A program made the translations under genes and the position numbers. Below the pieces are notes generated by a model. It had not been told where the DNA came from. It saw only the letters and a list, made by a program, of their open reading frames with translations, and searched no databases. Shown here piece after piece: positions 1-9,009 of a stretch of 64,000 nucleotides of DNA (position 1 is the first letter of the stretch; each line of letters starts with the position of its first letter). The stretch is from Bacteroidia bacterium (lineage in GTDB: Bacteria > Bacteroidota > Bacteroidia > SpSt-205), in assembly GCA_026003215.1 (NCBI GenBank), contig BPGV01000001.1, positions 728,501 to 792,500 of the forward strand. Direction: 5' to 3'.

Positions 1-498
1 GGCACCGGCGCTATCAAAGCCGCCGGTAACTACGCCGCTGCCCTGCTCAGCACTAAAAAAGCCCAAGCCGTCGGCTGCTCCGTCTCCCTCTGGCTGGATG
101 CTACCCACCGAGAACTCATAGAAGAGTTCAGCACCATGAACGCCTTCTTTGTAGAAAAGGGAGGGCGGCTCCTCACCCCCCCCTTAGAGCGGGGTACTAT
201 CTTGGCGGGAATCACCCGAGACACGATACTATTCTTGGCTGCTAAAGTCGGCCTTGAGGTGGAGGAGCGCGAGCTATCTATCTACGAGATCACGGAGGGG
301 ATCGCCCAAGGACGCATCACAGAGGTCTTCGGCACGGGTACCGCAGCTACTATCATGCCTGTGCGCGCCCTATACTTTGCGGGGAAGTTTTGGACTCTCC
401 CCTCAGAGAACCCCGTGGCCCAAAAGCTGGCGCAGGCCTACCGAGCCCTTCTCAGCGGGGATATCCCAGCACCAGCCGGATGGATACATCGCGTATAG
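1..498 (+). CDS. ilvE: Branched-chain amino acid aminotransferase, C-terminal part
   Basis: The gene enters from the left edge, so only the last 165 codons are present. The frame is open from base 1 and begins with the fold-type IV signature GTGAIKAAGNYAA; its lysine (codon at 16-18) is the expected PLP-binding Lys. Further on are WLDA, STMNAFFV and ITRDTI, all typical of the BCAT branch. The enzyme reversibly transaminates leucine, isoleucine and valine with 2-oxoglutarate in the cytoplasm. The stop overlaps the start of pdxH by 19 nt, which suggests co-transcription of a PLP enzyme with a PLP-synthesis gene. The upstream half cannot be judged. Confidence 0.93.
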   Translation, partial: GTGAIKAAGNYAAALLSTKKAQAVGCSVSLWLDATHRELIEEFSTMNAFFVEKGGRLLTPPLERGTILAGITRDTILFLAAKVGLEVEERELSIYEITEGIAQGRITEVFGTGTAATIMPVRALYFAGKFWTLPSENPVAQKLAQAYRALLSGDIPAPAGWIHRV

Positions 499-1127
499 AC
501 TGGCAAGCCCTCCGACGCGAGTATAAACAAGCGACTCTGTCGGAGGCTGATACCCCCGCAGAACCCTTTCCGCTCCTTTTGCGCTGGCTGGAGGAGGCTG
601 TCCACGCCCAAGTCCCCGAACCCAATGCCTTTGTCTTGGCCACAGCAGACGCTACGGGCCAGCCCCATGCCCGTGTCGTCCTCCTCAAAGGCGTAGAGCC
701 ACCCTATCTGTACTTTTACACCAACTACGAGAGCGCCAAAGGTCAGGAGATAGCCCAAAATCCCCGAGTAGCTGCGACTTTTTGGTGGGAGCCGCTGGAG
801 CGGCAGCTGCGGGTGGAAGGCATAGCCGAAAAAGCCCCGCCTGCGGTGTCGGATGCGTACTTTGCCCGGCGACCCTATGGTAGCCAGATAGGGGCTTGGG
901 CTTCCCCGCAGAGCCGCCCTATCTCTCGCGAAGCCTTAGAACAGCGGTGGGCCACCTACGCAGCTCAATATCCTGAGGGACGCGTGCCGCGTCCTCCCTA
1001 CTGGGGCGGATACCGCATACGGGTAGAACGCATAGAGTTTTGGCAGGGGCGACCCAGCCGGCTACACGATAGGATAGTGTATTGGCGGGAGGGAGGCCAC
1101 TGGCATAAGGTGCGGCTGGCGCCATAA
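480..1127 (+). CDS. pdxH: Pyridoxamine 5'-phosphate oxidase
   Basis: This is a 215-residue protein of the FMN-dependent PNPOx family, near the usual 210-220. It oxidises pyridoxine or pyridoxamine phosphate to PLP. Visible family segments are ARVVLLKGVE and YFYTNYESAKGQ (FMN-binding strand and loop), RQLRVEGIAEK, YFARRPYGSQIGAWAS (phosphate and substrate contacts) and WGGYRIRVERIEFWQGRPSRLHDR near the C-terminus. The ATG at 480 is chosen because homology begins there; the longer upstream reading is only the aminotransferase gene read in another frame. A perfect hairpin follows 2 nt after the stop. pdxA, another PLP gene, lies at 23903-24955. Confidence 0.95.
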   Translation: MDTSRIDWQALRREYKQATLSEADTPAEPFPLLLRWLEEAVHAQVPEPNAFVLATADATGQPHARVVLLKGVEPPYLYFYTNYESAKGQEIAQNPRVAATFWWEPLERQLRVEGIAEKAPPAVSDAYFARRPYGSQIGAWASPQSRPISREALEQRWATYAAQYPEGRVPRPPYWGGYRIRVERIEFWQGRPSRLHDRIVYWREGGHWHKVRLAP

Positions 1128-1129
1128 AA

Positions 1130-1164
1130 GGGGGCGGGCGGGGCCTGCGGCCCCGCCCGCCCCC
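1130..1164. terminator. Bidirectional hairpin between convergent genes
   Basis: A perfect 16-bp inverted repeat with a 3-nt loop (arms 1130-1145 and 1149-1164, all G/C) lies between the ends of pdxH and the minus-strand gene at 1189. On the minus strand the hairpin is followed by TTTTA, the intrinsic terminator form. On the plus strand there is no T-run, so termination of pdxH would rest on the hairpin alone. Confidence 0.75.
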
Positions 1165-1188
1165 CACCCCAGCGCTCTACTAAAGCAT

Positions 1189-2694
1189 CTACTCCTTACG
1201 AGAGGGTACCTTCTCTAATACTTCCTTCCCACGAGGTATCACCCGCTGCTTCTCTCCCACTGAACGCGCCACAAATGTAGGCGGCTCACACACCGGCTTA
1301 CGCACCCCCTGATGCTTAGACACCAGCTGCCCTGTCTGTGGGTCATACTCATCCCGACGATTGGCTACTACCTGCCATACGAATCGAGCATTGGACTGGC
1401 CCCCATTTAGCTCGCGCACTTCAAATCCTCTCTCAGATTTATTAGTCACATATACCCCCTGACAATCATCTTCCAACTGAATAAAGACTCGTAGCGGATG
1501 TTGCTCATCCACATAAATATTATGCGTGAAATCGGGATCCAGCGTAATATAAGCGCGCCCATTTTGAAGCTGCCCTACCCCATAGTCCATAAAAAGAATC
1601 TCAGGAGCTTCCGGCGCAAAGAAAGTAATGCGCTTTTGGTTATCATGAGACCACACTACGGTGGAGACATTTCCTGTACCTCTAATTTTATAGTTAGTGC
1701 CCCCCGAAACAGCGGCCACCTCTGCCCAGTGAGTAAAAGTAATAGGAGGTGTTAGGGAAACAGGAGTGGTACTGAATGTTCCTCCCCGCCTATCTCCGGT
1801 GGTATTTAGCGAGAAACCACCCACCCCTGTGGCCGTACCTGTAAATCCTCCTCCTCCCCCTCCGGTGGGTGCCACAAAATTAGCCACGTTATTCCCTCCT
1901 GCCCAGACAGCCGTACCACTCGTATTGACATTAGCAGCGAAGAGAGCCCCCCCTTGCTGCTGGGCTGTTTGGGCATACACTGCATCACCTACATTATTTC
2001 CTGCAGCAGCGCTATTTTGAAAATAGCCTGCCGGGCCACCGCCGTTCGTATTAATACCCACTACGCCGACACCTGAGGCTTGATCAGTAAGGCCATATAC
2101 ACCCCATCCATTTGCACCTGTGGCGGACCCCTGGACACCTATACCGGTAGTCGCTACCCCCCATACACCCCTCCCAGAAGTAGCTTGCCCATAGACGCCT
2201 GCCCCTGTGGTAGCATAGCCATTAATAGCATAAGTGGCTGTCCCGACAGCATAAATAGAAAACTTATCTGTTCCAAACGGGTTCGTGGCGCCGTCGGCGT
2301 TCCAGATATTATTGGGGGCAGCGGCCAGCTCCGCTAAGGTGGTATTACAGGTCTGCACCGTCGGTGCAGTAGCCGTAAACTTGAGGAAGCGGTTGACGGT
2401 AGGGGTAGGACAGATAGGGTTAGGGGCCCATACGGGATTAGCGCCAGGGCCCATAGACATGAGGATAGAGCCGGCAGCGCCGTTGGGCAGCCACACAGGG
2501 GCTACTCCTGCACCTTGCGAAAGGAGGAGATTCCCCACCGCCCCAGGCTGGTTACCTGGCATAAAGGCATTATCCAGACGGAGGTTCCCCGCTACATGGA
2601 GGCGCTCCGTCGGCGTAGCCGTACCAATACCCACATTCTGGGCATATAGCCCACTCAGCAAGCCAAAAGCTATAAGTACGCCGGCGTACCACAT
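1189..2694 (-). CDS. Secreted glycine-rich repeat protein of the NVGIGT type
   Basis: The 501-residue product starts with a signal peptide (MWYAGVLIAFGLLSGLYA, cut before QNVGIG). The mature N-terminus NVGIGTATPTERLHV is a motif seen on many secreted Bacteroidota proteins that resemble tail-fibre or adhesin proteins. Residues about 150-280 hold degenerate repeats of the form GxGVYG/GVWG, suggesting a repetitive beta structure. The C-terminal 170 residues look like a separate globular domain with a VFIQLEDDCQGVYV segment. No enzymatic motif is visible. The ATG at 2694 is preferred to the upstream in-frame codon because the -7 box at 2702-2709 lies 7 nt before it. Function unknown; probably cell-surface. 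Confidence 0.8.
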   Translation of the reverse strand: MWYAGVLIAFGLLSGLYAQNVGIGTATPTERLHVAGNLRLDNAFMPGNQPGAVGNLLLSQGAGVAPVWLPNGAAGSILMSMGPGANPVWAPNPICPTPTVNRFLKFTATAPTVQTCNTTLAELAAAPNNIWNADGATNPFGTDKFSIYAVGTATYAINGYATTGAGVYGQATSGRGVWGVATTGIGVQGSATGANGWGVYGLTDQASGVGVVGINTNGGGPAGYFQNSAAAGNNVGDAVYAQTAQQQGGALFAANVNTSGTAVWAGGNNVANFVAPTGGGGGGFTGTATGVGGFSLNTTGDRRGGTFSTTPVSLTPPITFTHWAEVAAVSGGTNYKIRGTGNVSTVVWSHDNQKRITFFAPEAPEILFMDYGVGQLQNGRAYITLDPDFTHNIYVDEQHPLRVFIQLEDDCQGVYVTNKSERGFEVRELNGGQSNARFVWQVVANRRDEYDPQTGQLVSKHQGVRKPVCEPPTFVARSVGEKQRVIPRGKEVLEKVPSRKE

Positions 2695-2701
2695 ATTGTG
2701 A

Positions 2702-2730
2702 CAAAGATACAAACCTTTTTCTGGAACCAA
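2702..2730 (-). promoter_or_regulatory. Promoter for the NVGIGT-type protein
   Basis: On the minus strand, TTG (2728-2730), 18 nt and TATCTTTG (2702-2709) match the Bacteroidota -33/-7 consensus. The start codon follows 7 nt after the -7 box. Confidence 0.75.
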
Positions 2731-2765
2731 GCAAGGGGTCCCCCCACCTCGTGCGTAAGCCCTCG

Positions 2766-2773
2766 TATATTTG
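2766..2773 (+). promoter_or_regulatory. -7 box TATATTTG before the ATPase gene
   Basis: TATATTTG lies 12 nt before the ATG at 2786 and 6 nt before an in-frame GTG at 2780. It covers the TTG at 2771 that would give the longest reading frame, so that TTG is unlikely to be the start. Confidence 0.65.
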
Positions 2774-2785
2774 TTCTCTGTGAGT

Positions 2786-4270
2786 ATGCAGGATTGGACT
2801 CGGGTGCGGCATTTAGGGGAGCTGCGGCGCGCCGGCTACCGTAGCCGTTCGGTCAAAGAAGAACTGCGGGAAAACCTCATAGAGGCGCTGCGCAGTGGCC
2901 GGCCAATCTTCCAAGGGATTTACGATTACGAAGACACAGTGCTGCCGCAGCTACGCACAGCTATTTTGGCGCGCCATAATATCCTTTTTCTGGGGCTGCG
3001 CGGCCAAGCCAAGACGCGTCTGGCCCGCCAGCTGGTGGAACTCTTAGATCCTTACATTCCTGCGATTGAAGGGGTAGAGCTACCGGAGGACCCTTTTCAT
3101 CCTATTACGCCTGAAGCGCAAGCTCTGATAGCCGAAGCCGACGACGATACCCCTATCCGCTGGATACCCCGCGAAGAGCGTTACACCGAGAAGTTAGCCA
3201 CGCCCGATGTATCTGTGGCGGATTTGATTGGCGATATTGACCCTATCAAGGCCGCCACGCTGAAGCTCCCCTATGCCGACCCCCGGGTGATTCATTATGG
3301 GCTTATCCCTCGGTCGCATCGGGGGATTTTCGTCATCAACGAGCTACCGGACCTTCAACCGCGCATCCAGGTAGCCCTTTTCAACCTCCTCCAAGAACGC
3401 GATGTGCAGATACGCGGGTACAAGATACGGCTGCCGCTGGACATACAGTTTGTCTTTACGGCCAATCCGGAAGATTATACCCAGCGAGGAACGATTGTTA
3501 CGCCGCTTAAGGACCGTATTGGCAGCCAGATTCTCACGCACTACCCGCGCACGATCGAGGCCAGCCGCCGCATTACCGAACAAGAAGCCGCCCTCACCCC
3601 GCAGCAAAAAGCCCGCGTGCATGTCCCCGAAATGCTCAAAAACGCCGTGGAGCGCTTGGGCTTCTTAGCCCGGGAAAGCGAACACATAGACACCAAGAGT
3701 GGGGTTTCTGCCCGACTGACCATCTCGGCCTATGAGTGTGTGGTAGCTTGGGCCGAACAGCGCATGATCCTCAACCGGGAGGAAGAAACCCTGCTCCGCC
3801 CCATGGATATCTACGCCGCAGTGCCCGCCATCACAGGCAAAGTAGAGCTCGTCTATGAAGGGGAGAAAGAAGGCATTCAAGCCGTAGCGCTGTATCTCTG
3901 CCACCGGGCGCTTAAGGAGGAGTTTTTGGCGCACTTCCCCGCCCCGGATAAGTTTCGCCGAGGTACCCAGCCCAATCCCTATCAGCCCATTATTGATTGG
4001 TTTTCGGGCGGGAACCAACTCTTACTGGATCGCACCATGTCGGATGCTGCTTACCGACAGGAGCTTCGGCGGGTCCCGCACTTAAGCCGACTGGTGGAAA
4101 GCCTCAACCTCCCCGGCGACCCCTACCCCTGGATGGAGCTTGTCCTCCATGGCTTGGCCGAGACATCCTTGATTGGACGGACGCTCTCTGAAAAAGAACT
4201 TTCTTTCCGCGATATCTTAGGCGATCTCCTCAGCCGCAGAGAGGACGAAGACGAAGAAGAGGAAGATTAA
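2786..4270 (+). CDS. MoxR/Mg-chelatase-like AAA+ ATPase
   Basis: The 494-residue protein carries one AAA+ module of the helix-2-insert clade (MoxR, BchI/ChlI). Walker A is GLRGQAKT (70-77), the Walker B position reads IFVINE (181-186, with Asn where Asp is usual), sensor 1 is TANPEDY (225-231) and LKDRIG follows at 241-246. The C-terminal half is helical and ends in a run of Asp and Glu. Relatives usually work as remodelling ATPases with a von Willebrand A partner encoded nearby. No such partner is in this window, so the target is unknown. GTG at 2780 is an alternative start. The stop overlaps that of the convergent gene at 4267. Confidence 0.85.
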   Translation: MQDWTRVRHLGELRRAGYRSRSVKEELRENLIEALRSGRPIFQGIYDYEDTVLPQLRTAILARHNILFLGLRGQAKTRLARQLVELLDPYIPAIEGVELPEDPFHPITPEAQALIAEADDDTPIRWIPREERYTEKLATPDVSVADLIGDIDPIKAATLKLPYADPRVIHYGLIPRSHRGIFVINELPDLQPRIQVALFNLLQERDVQIRGYKIRLPLDIQFVFTANPEDYTQRGTIVTPLKDRIGSQILTHYPRTIEASRRITEQEAALTPQQKARVHVPEMLKNAVERLGFLARESEHIDTKSGVSARLTISAYECVVAWAEQRMILNREEETLLRPMDIYAAVPAITGKVELVYEGEKEGIQAVALYLCHRALKEEFLAHFPAPDKFRRGTQPNPYQPIIDWFSGGNQLLLDRTMSDAAYRQELRRVPHLSRLVESLNLPGDPYPWMELVLHGLAETSLIGRTLSEKELSFRDILGDLLSRREDEDEEEED

Positions 4271-5112
4271 CCCCTCTTCTCCTCAGGCAAAGGGATATTG
4301 TCGGGGAAAGAATATACCTCTATCTGGTAGCGCTGAGCCACGGGTTTAGCCCGGTAGTCCACCATGGGAGAAACGACTATTTTGCGAGTAACTTTTCTAT
4401 TTTCTTTCCGCTCATAAAACCTAACCTTGCGGAGGAAGGTGTACATGTCGCCCTTACTCATGGAGGATTTTATTTCTACGGCGATAACTTCGCCATTACG
4501 TATGATGAGGTCCAGCTCCACTTGGTCGGGGTCGCCAAAGACCAGGCCCTCGGTATCGAAGGCTTGGTAGCGTTCTACTTTGACAGGGAAGGATTCTTCT
4601 AAGAGGGCCTGCATCGCATCTCGGAAGGAAGCCTCAGAAGCTACCCCCCAGCGGGCCCCTAAGGCACCCAGCGTAGAGTCCATACGCCGAGAGAGGGCCT
4701 CTATGTCGCTATCATGCTGCTTCAGCCGAGCGTCTGTTTGCTCCCGCTGCGCCCGCAGCTCCGCCAGCATCTCCTCAAACTTCTTGTCATGCGCCCGCAG
4801 CTCTGCCATCGTCTCCTCAAACTTCTTGTCATGTTCAGCCAGGCGCTTCAGTAGTTCGTCTATACGCGCCAGGAGGGCTTGTCTTTCTTTGTCTCCTTCT
4901 TCTAATCGCTTCATCACTGCCGCCATTTCGCGGCGCAGCTCCTCTAACAGTTCTCGGTGTTGTTGATTTAGTGCGGCTATGTGCTTGTCGGTCTCGCTCT
5001 TAGAAGCAAACAGCTCTCCCAAGCGTACCTCTATATAGGAACGCAGCTCCGGGTCAGCTAAAAAAGCCTCTATCAGCTTCTTAGCCTCAGAAGGCGGCAC
5101 GGGGAGCGCCAT
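4267..5112 (-). CDS. Coiled-coil protein with PD-(D/E)XK nuclease-like domain
   Basis: The 281-residue protein resembles the DUF3782-type family. Residues about 35-150 are a charged coiled coil with an internal duplication (HDKKFEE...AELRA at 94 and 108, visible in DNA near 4770-4840). Residues 155-281 form a PD-(D/E)XK-like domain with the D-x(n)-ExK signature at D201, E213 and K215. Such proteins are predicted endonuclease-fold proteins, often multicopy in thermophiles and cyanobacteria, without a firmly known role. The ATG at 5112 was chosen because TATATTTG ends 4 nt before it. The TAA stop overlaps the ATPase stop tail to tail in TTAA. Confidence 0.78.
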   Translation of the reverse strand: MALPVPPSEAKKLIEAFLADPELRSYIEVRLGELFASKSETDKHIAALNQQHRELLEELRREMAAVMKRLEEGDKERQALLARIDELLKRLAEHDKKFEETMAELRAHDKKFEEMLAELRAQREQTDARLKQHDSDIEALSRRMDSTLGALGARWGVASEASFRDAMQALLEESFPVKVERYQAFDTEGLVFGDPDQVELDLIIRNGEVIAVEIKSSMSKGDMYTFLRKVRFYERKENRKVTRKIVVSPMVDYRAKPVAQRYQIEVYSFPDNIPLPEEKRG

Positions 5113-5116
5113 ACAA

Positions 5117-5124
5117 CAAATATA
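5117..5124 (-). promoter_or_regulatory. -7 box TATATTTG, 4 nt before the start
   Basis: On the minus strand TATATTTG is followed by TTGT and the ATG at 5112. No convincing -33 TTG is seen. The spacing implies a leaderless mRNA. Confidence 0.65.
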
Positions 5125-5144
5125 CAAAAAATAAATACACTTCC

Positions 5145-6113
5145 TTACTCAGGGGTAAGCGGCTGCTCTTTGAGCTCTATGATGCGCACAGGTGCTACTG
5201 CGGGGAGGAGCTCGGACTTAAGGAGGATGCGCTGGCCATTAGGCCCCGCAGCATAACTGATAAAGCCCGTACCTAACCCCATGCGAGGTTCTCGGCTGAG
5301 GGCATACACATCCCGCGAAAGGGGATAAAAACCCGGCCGGAGATACCCTGCATAGGGATAATAATAGCTCTCTCCATCAGAAGACAAAGCAAAAAGCCGC
5401 ACGGAACGCAGAAACTTTTGCGTGGTAGAATCATCCCTATCGCACACCCAAGCCACCCCGATCAGGCCTATAGCGCGAGGTTCTTGCTGCACATAGGAGA
5501 TGACCGCCGGCAGGGAGTCGGCTCGGTATAGGCGAGCCGCAGGGGACTCCCCCTTCAAAAGCGTATCCCGTATATAACGAAATATGCCTGACCCTGCCCC
5601 GCCTTCTATGACGAAGACATAAGGCGAGCGAGGATTACGAAGCCAAGCTATAAGCGTATCCACGTGGAGCAAGCTATCCTTGCGAGCAGGATGGCCAATC
5701 ACGGCGATGCCTTCTCGGGCGAGGCGCACTTGTTTGGGACGGATGCGCTGTTCGGTAAGGGCGAGCGACTCCGCCGCCGTAAAAGGCCGTGAGACTATCG
5801 CTACCCGAAAGCTATCTTGCAAAAGGCCTTCCACTGCCTGTGCTTCGGTGGTATAGACGATATCCACCCGTGCCTTGGGATAGGTACGATGAAACTGTTC
5901 TACGACGGCCTCCAGCGCTGGGCGTAGGCTCATATCTGCCGCTATCCGAATATGGCCACTGGTCGGTGTATCCGCGGGCTCAGAAGCCGAAGGCGAACTA
6001 CACCCGCCTACACTTAGGAGGACCAGCTTACCGACGAGCAGCCACCGCCGCTGTAGAGGCCTTGCGCCGAGAAAGTCGCGCCCAAATAAGCGCTGCAATA
6101 TCACTCGCCACAT
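5145..6113 (-). CDS. PstS-like phosphate-binding lipoprotein
   Basis: This is a periplasmic substrate-binding protein of the PstS/PBP-like family. After a lipobox-like LLSVGGC come GHIRIAADMSL and LRPALEAVVEQFHRTYP (domain start), VAIVSRPFTAAE, VFVIEGGAGSGIFRYI and FYPLSRDVYALSREP, the last being the domain-closing segment common to PstS proteins. It should bind phosphate or a similar oxyanion; no pstCAB genes are nearby. The start is uncertain. ATG 6113 overlaps the end of secDF by 86 nt and gives a long region before the lipidated Cys, while shorter TTG or CTG starts are possible. It is last in the secDF unit. Confidence 0.8.
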   Translation of the reverse strand: MWRVILQRLFGRDFLGARPLQRRWLLVGKLVLLSVGGCSSPSASEPADTPTSGHIRIAADMSLRPALEAVVEQFHRTYPKARVDIVYTTEAQAVEGLLQDSFRVAIVSRPFTAAESLALTEQRIRPKQVRLAREGIAVIGHPARKDSLLHVDTLIAWLRNPRSPYVFVIEGGAGSGIFRYIRDTLLKGESPAARLYRADSLPAVISYVQQEPRAIGLIGVAWVCDRDDSTTQKFLRSVRLFALSSDGESYYYPYAGYLRPGFYPLSRDVYALSREPRMGLGTGFISYAAGPNGQRILLKSELLPAVAPVRIIELKEQPLTPE

Positions 6114-9009
6114 AAATCGTCGAAAATATCCCCAAAACAAACCCTAAGAGGAGCAGCAGCGAAAAACCTTTCGTGTTTTCACCACCTACGAGGAGCAAAA
6201 TAAATACCACCAAGGCCGCCGTAAAGGTTGTTAGGATCGTCCGAGAAAGTACCAAGTTAATACTGCGGCTATGGAGCTGGACAATCGGTACCGCCTCGGA
6301 ACCCGGCCGAGCGCGTTCCTCTCTAATCCTGTCAAATAAAATCACAGCATCATTGATGATAAACCCTATCACCGTTAGGATGGCCGCTATGGTATCCTGA
6401 TTAGCCTCTATCGGGAAAGGTAGGAGGTTAGAATGACTAAGGAAAGCATAAAGCCCCAGAAGTACTATGGTCGTAGCGGCTAAAGAAGCAGCACTCCCAA
6501 CAGAATACGCTATACTGCGGAAACGCAATAAAATATACAACGCAATCCCTATAATCCCGAACAAAACTGAAGTAATAGCGCTGCTGCGTATATCTTCGGC
6601 TATGCTGGGACCAATCAGGGCTGAGCGAATAATCGTGGGCTGGGCATCTGCATGATTCTTCCGCAGGCCCGCTAAAAGGGCTTCCTCTACTTTGGCTTGC
6701 ATGCCCGGTTGGTCATACAGATAACTCGTGCTTATGAGCACATCGTTTTTGGCCCCTACCGTCTTGATGATGGGCACACTGCCTTGGAAAGCCTCGGTGA
6801 GGTCCCGCTGAAGCTGGTCTAAGTTGGGTGGACGCGTAAGCGCCACTTGAAACTGATAGCCCCCCGTAAACTCAAGCCCCGGCCGAATACCTAACCCCAA
6901 AAGTGCCCCCGCACTCAGCACCAAAAGACCTAATACCACCCAGCGAGAGACTTTATAGTGTTTATCAAATGCTATTGTAGGCACCCGACCCATAAACTTC
7001 TCCATCCTGCTCGAACGAAACCGCAACTTTGGCCCCCATCGTTTAGAGGCATACATCCCCTCTACCAAAAGCCGGGTGATTAATACGCCCGTGAGCAATG
7101 TACCTACTATGCCTATAATCAGGGTCACCGCAAAACCCCGGATGGGTCCAATTCCAAAAATATACAACACTACCCCTGCCAGCAAAGTAGTCAAATTAGA
7201 GTCTACGATGGCCGAAAGCGCATTATTGAAACCATTTTCAATCGCCCCCTTCAAGGACTTTCCTGCGCGCAGCTCCTCCAATACGCGCTCGTAGATGAGG
7301 ATATTGGCATCCACCGCCATCCCCAAGGTGAGCACTATCCCCGCAATCCCCGGCAGGGTAAGCACCACATTCATGGCCGCCATTACCCCCGTAATGAAAA
7401 GTAAAAGCAAGATAAGCGCTAAATCCGCCAAAATCCCCGCTGTACTATAAAAGACCCACATCACCAGTAAAATACTGACAAAAGCCAGCACGAGGGCGAG
7501 AACCCCTTGTCGGATAGTTTCTTCTCCTAAGGAAGGCCCTACAATTTCTTCGGCTTCTATGCGAATCGTCGCGGGTAGTCGTCCTGCTTTGAGCACATTC
7601 GCTAAGTCTTTGGCTTCTTCTACAGTGAAGTTTCCCGTAATCTGAGAGTTGCCATTCGCAATCACACTCTGGACCACAGGGTAGGTATAGACATATCCAT
7701 CCAGCACTACAGCTATGGACTTGCCTAAGTAGTCGGTGGTGAGACGTTTCCAGATACGGGCTCCTTCGGCGTTCATGCGCATGGTGACCATCGGCTGCCC
7801 ATCATCCGGATTGAAGTCCTGGCGTGCATCTTCTATGGCTTCGCCTGTGAGAGGGGCCTGTCGTGTGGGATTTACTTTCAAGGCAATAAGGGTAAGCACA
7901 TCGGAGCCCTCCTGCTCGGGTTTCACCGTCCAAGCAAAAGCCAAGTTATCGGGAAAGAGCAACCGCACCTCCGGATGTCCTAAGTAGGCATTCACCGTAG
8001 CGGTATCCGTAATACGCGCATACCCCACTACAGGGCTATTTTCGGAGGGGTTTTGCGGAGGAACCAAAACGGCAAAAAGCGGGTTTTCTTTTTCAAACTT
8101 AGCTTTTTTCTCGGCTTCTGAGAGGGTTGTGTCTTTTTTAGTCGTGTCTTTTTCGGCTTTTTTGTCAGCCTTTTGACCTAAAAGAAGCTCCTCTGTAGAG
8201 GCAGGTGCGGTCTGCGTAGTGTCTTTCTGCACCGTATCCGCAGGCGCTGTGGTGGTATCCGTAGCCTTGCCGGCTTGGAGCGCCGCAAGCTTCCCATTGG
8301 CTCGTTGGAGCAGGGGAAAGACTTCTTTTATCGTATAGGTAGGCCAGAACTCCAGCTGAGCCGTGGTCCGGAGGAGACGCCGAACGCGTTCGCTGTCTTT
8401 GACCCCCGGCAGCTCTAACAGAATACGCCCAGTCCCCGGCTGCCGCTGAATATTGGGCGACACTACCCCAAACTGGTCTATGCGCACCCGCAGAATCTTA
8501 TAGGTGCGGTCCACGGCATCCTCTACCTCCTTCTGAAGCTTAGCCAGCACTTCAGAGTCAGAAGCATCGTAGGATAACCCCAGCTTAGGCCCCGCAAAAA
8601 ACTGGGCCAGCCGTGTCTCCGGACTTTTCTCCCGAAGCAGCTGGGCAAAAAGATCAACCAGATTCCCTTCTCCGCGTCGGTATCGGCGTACGGCTTCACT
8701 CAGCACTTGTTGGAAAAGTGTATCGTTGGGTACTTCACTCAGGCCACGGAGAATATCCTCTACCCCTACTTCCAGCGTTACGTACATCCCACCTTGGAGG
8801 TCCAGTCCTAAGGTAAAAGCATTTTCTACCGCTCTACGGTAATATTTATAGTTATCGGGGTCTTTGAGCCAAGTAGCGCGGGCTTCTGGCGTGAAACTAC
8901 TGAGTTTCGCCTCCATCCGGAAACGTTCTACGACCCAATACAAGTTATACAAGACAATCGCATAAAATATCCCCAGTAGGGTCAGGATGAAAGCCTTATG
9001 GCGCAGCAT
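6028..9009 (-). CDS. secDF: Fused protein translocase subunit SecDF
   Basis: The 993-residue protein joins SecD and SecF, as usual in Bacteroidota. It uses the proton gradient to help pull proteins across the inner membrane after SecYEG. The SecD half has the first TM (residues 6-27), LGLDLQGGMYVTLEV (68-82) and the TM cluster beginning near SLGEETIRQG. The SecF half has GLEFTGGYQFQV and the TM block IGIALYILLRFRS...FIINDAVILFDRIRE. A Thr/Asp/Lys-rich insert (TDTTTAPADTVQKDTTQ and on) fills the first periplasmic domain. The gene starts inside the end of the Nudix gene (14-nt overlap) but has its own -7 box at 9017. Confidence 0.97.
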   Translation of the reverse strand: MLRHKAFILTLLGIFYAIVLYNLYWVVERFRMEAKLSSFTPEARATWLKDPDNYKYYRRAVENAFTLGLDLQGGMYVTLEVGVEDILRGLSEVPNDTLFQQVLSEAVRRYRRGEGNLVDLFAQLLREKSPETRLAQFFAGPKLGLSYDASDSEVLAKLQKEVEDAVDRTYKILRVRIDQFGVVSPNIQRQPGTGRILLELPGVKDSERVRRLLRTTAQLEFWPTYTIKEVFPLLQRANGKLAALQAGKATDTTTAPADTVQKDTTQTAPASTEELLLGQKADKKAEKDTTKKDTTLSEAEKKAKFEKENPLFAVLVPPQNPSENSPVVGYARITDTATVNAYLGHPEVRLLFPDNLAFAWTVKPEQEGSDVLTLIALKVNPTRQAPLTGEAIEDARQDFNPDDGQPMVTMRMNAEGARIWKRLTTDYLGKSIAVVLDGYVYTYPVVQSVIANGNSQITGNFTVEEAKDLANVLKAGRLPATIRIEAEEIVGPSLGEETIRQGVLALVLAFVSILLVMWVFYSTAGILADLALILLLLFITGVMAAMNVVLTLPGIAGIVLTLGMAVDANILIYERVLEELRAGKSLKGAIENGFNNALSAIVDSNLTTLLAGVVLYIFGIGPIRGFAVTLIIGIVGTLLTGVLITRLLVEGMYASKRWGPKLRFRSSRMEKFMGRVPTIAFDKHYKVSRWVVLGLLVLSAGALLGLGIRPGLEFTGGYQFQVALTRPPNLDQLQRDLTEAFQGSVPIIKTVGAKNDVLISTSYLYDQPGMQAKVEEALLAGLRKNHADAQPTIIRSALIGPSIAEDIRSSAITSVLFGIIGIALYILLRFRSIAYSVGSAASLAATTIVLLGLYAFLSHSNLLPFPIEANQDTIAAILTVIGFIINDAVILFDRIREERARPGSEAVPIVQLHSRSINLVLSRTILTTFTAALVVFILLLVGGENTKGFSLLLLLGFVLGIFSTIYVASDIAALIWARLSRRKASTAAVAARR

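Noticed and set aside
2771..2785. TTG at 2771 as the start of the ATPase gene
   Set aside because: It is inside the TATATTTG -7 box, so it would precede the transcript start.
4580..4966. Ser/Arg-rich plus-strand ORF of 128 codons
   Set aside because: It is the mirror of the coiled-coil coding region and has no independent support.
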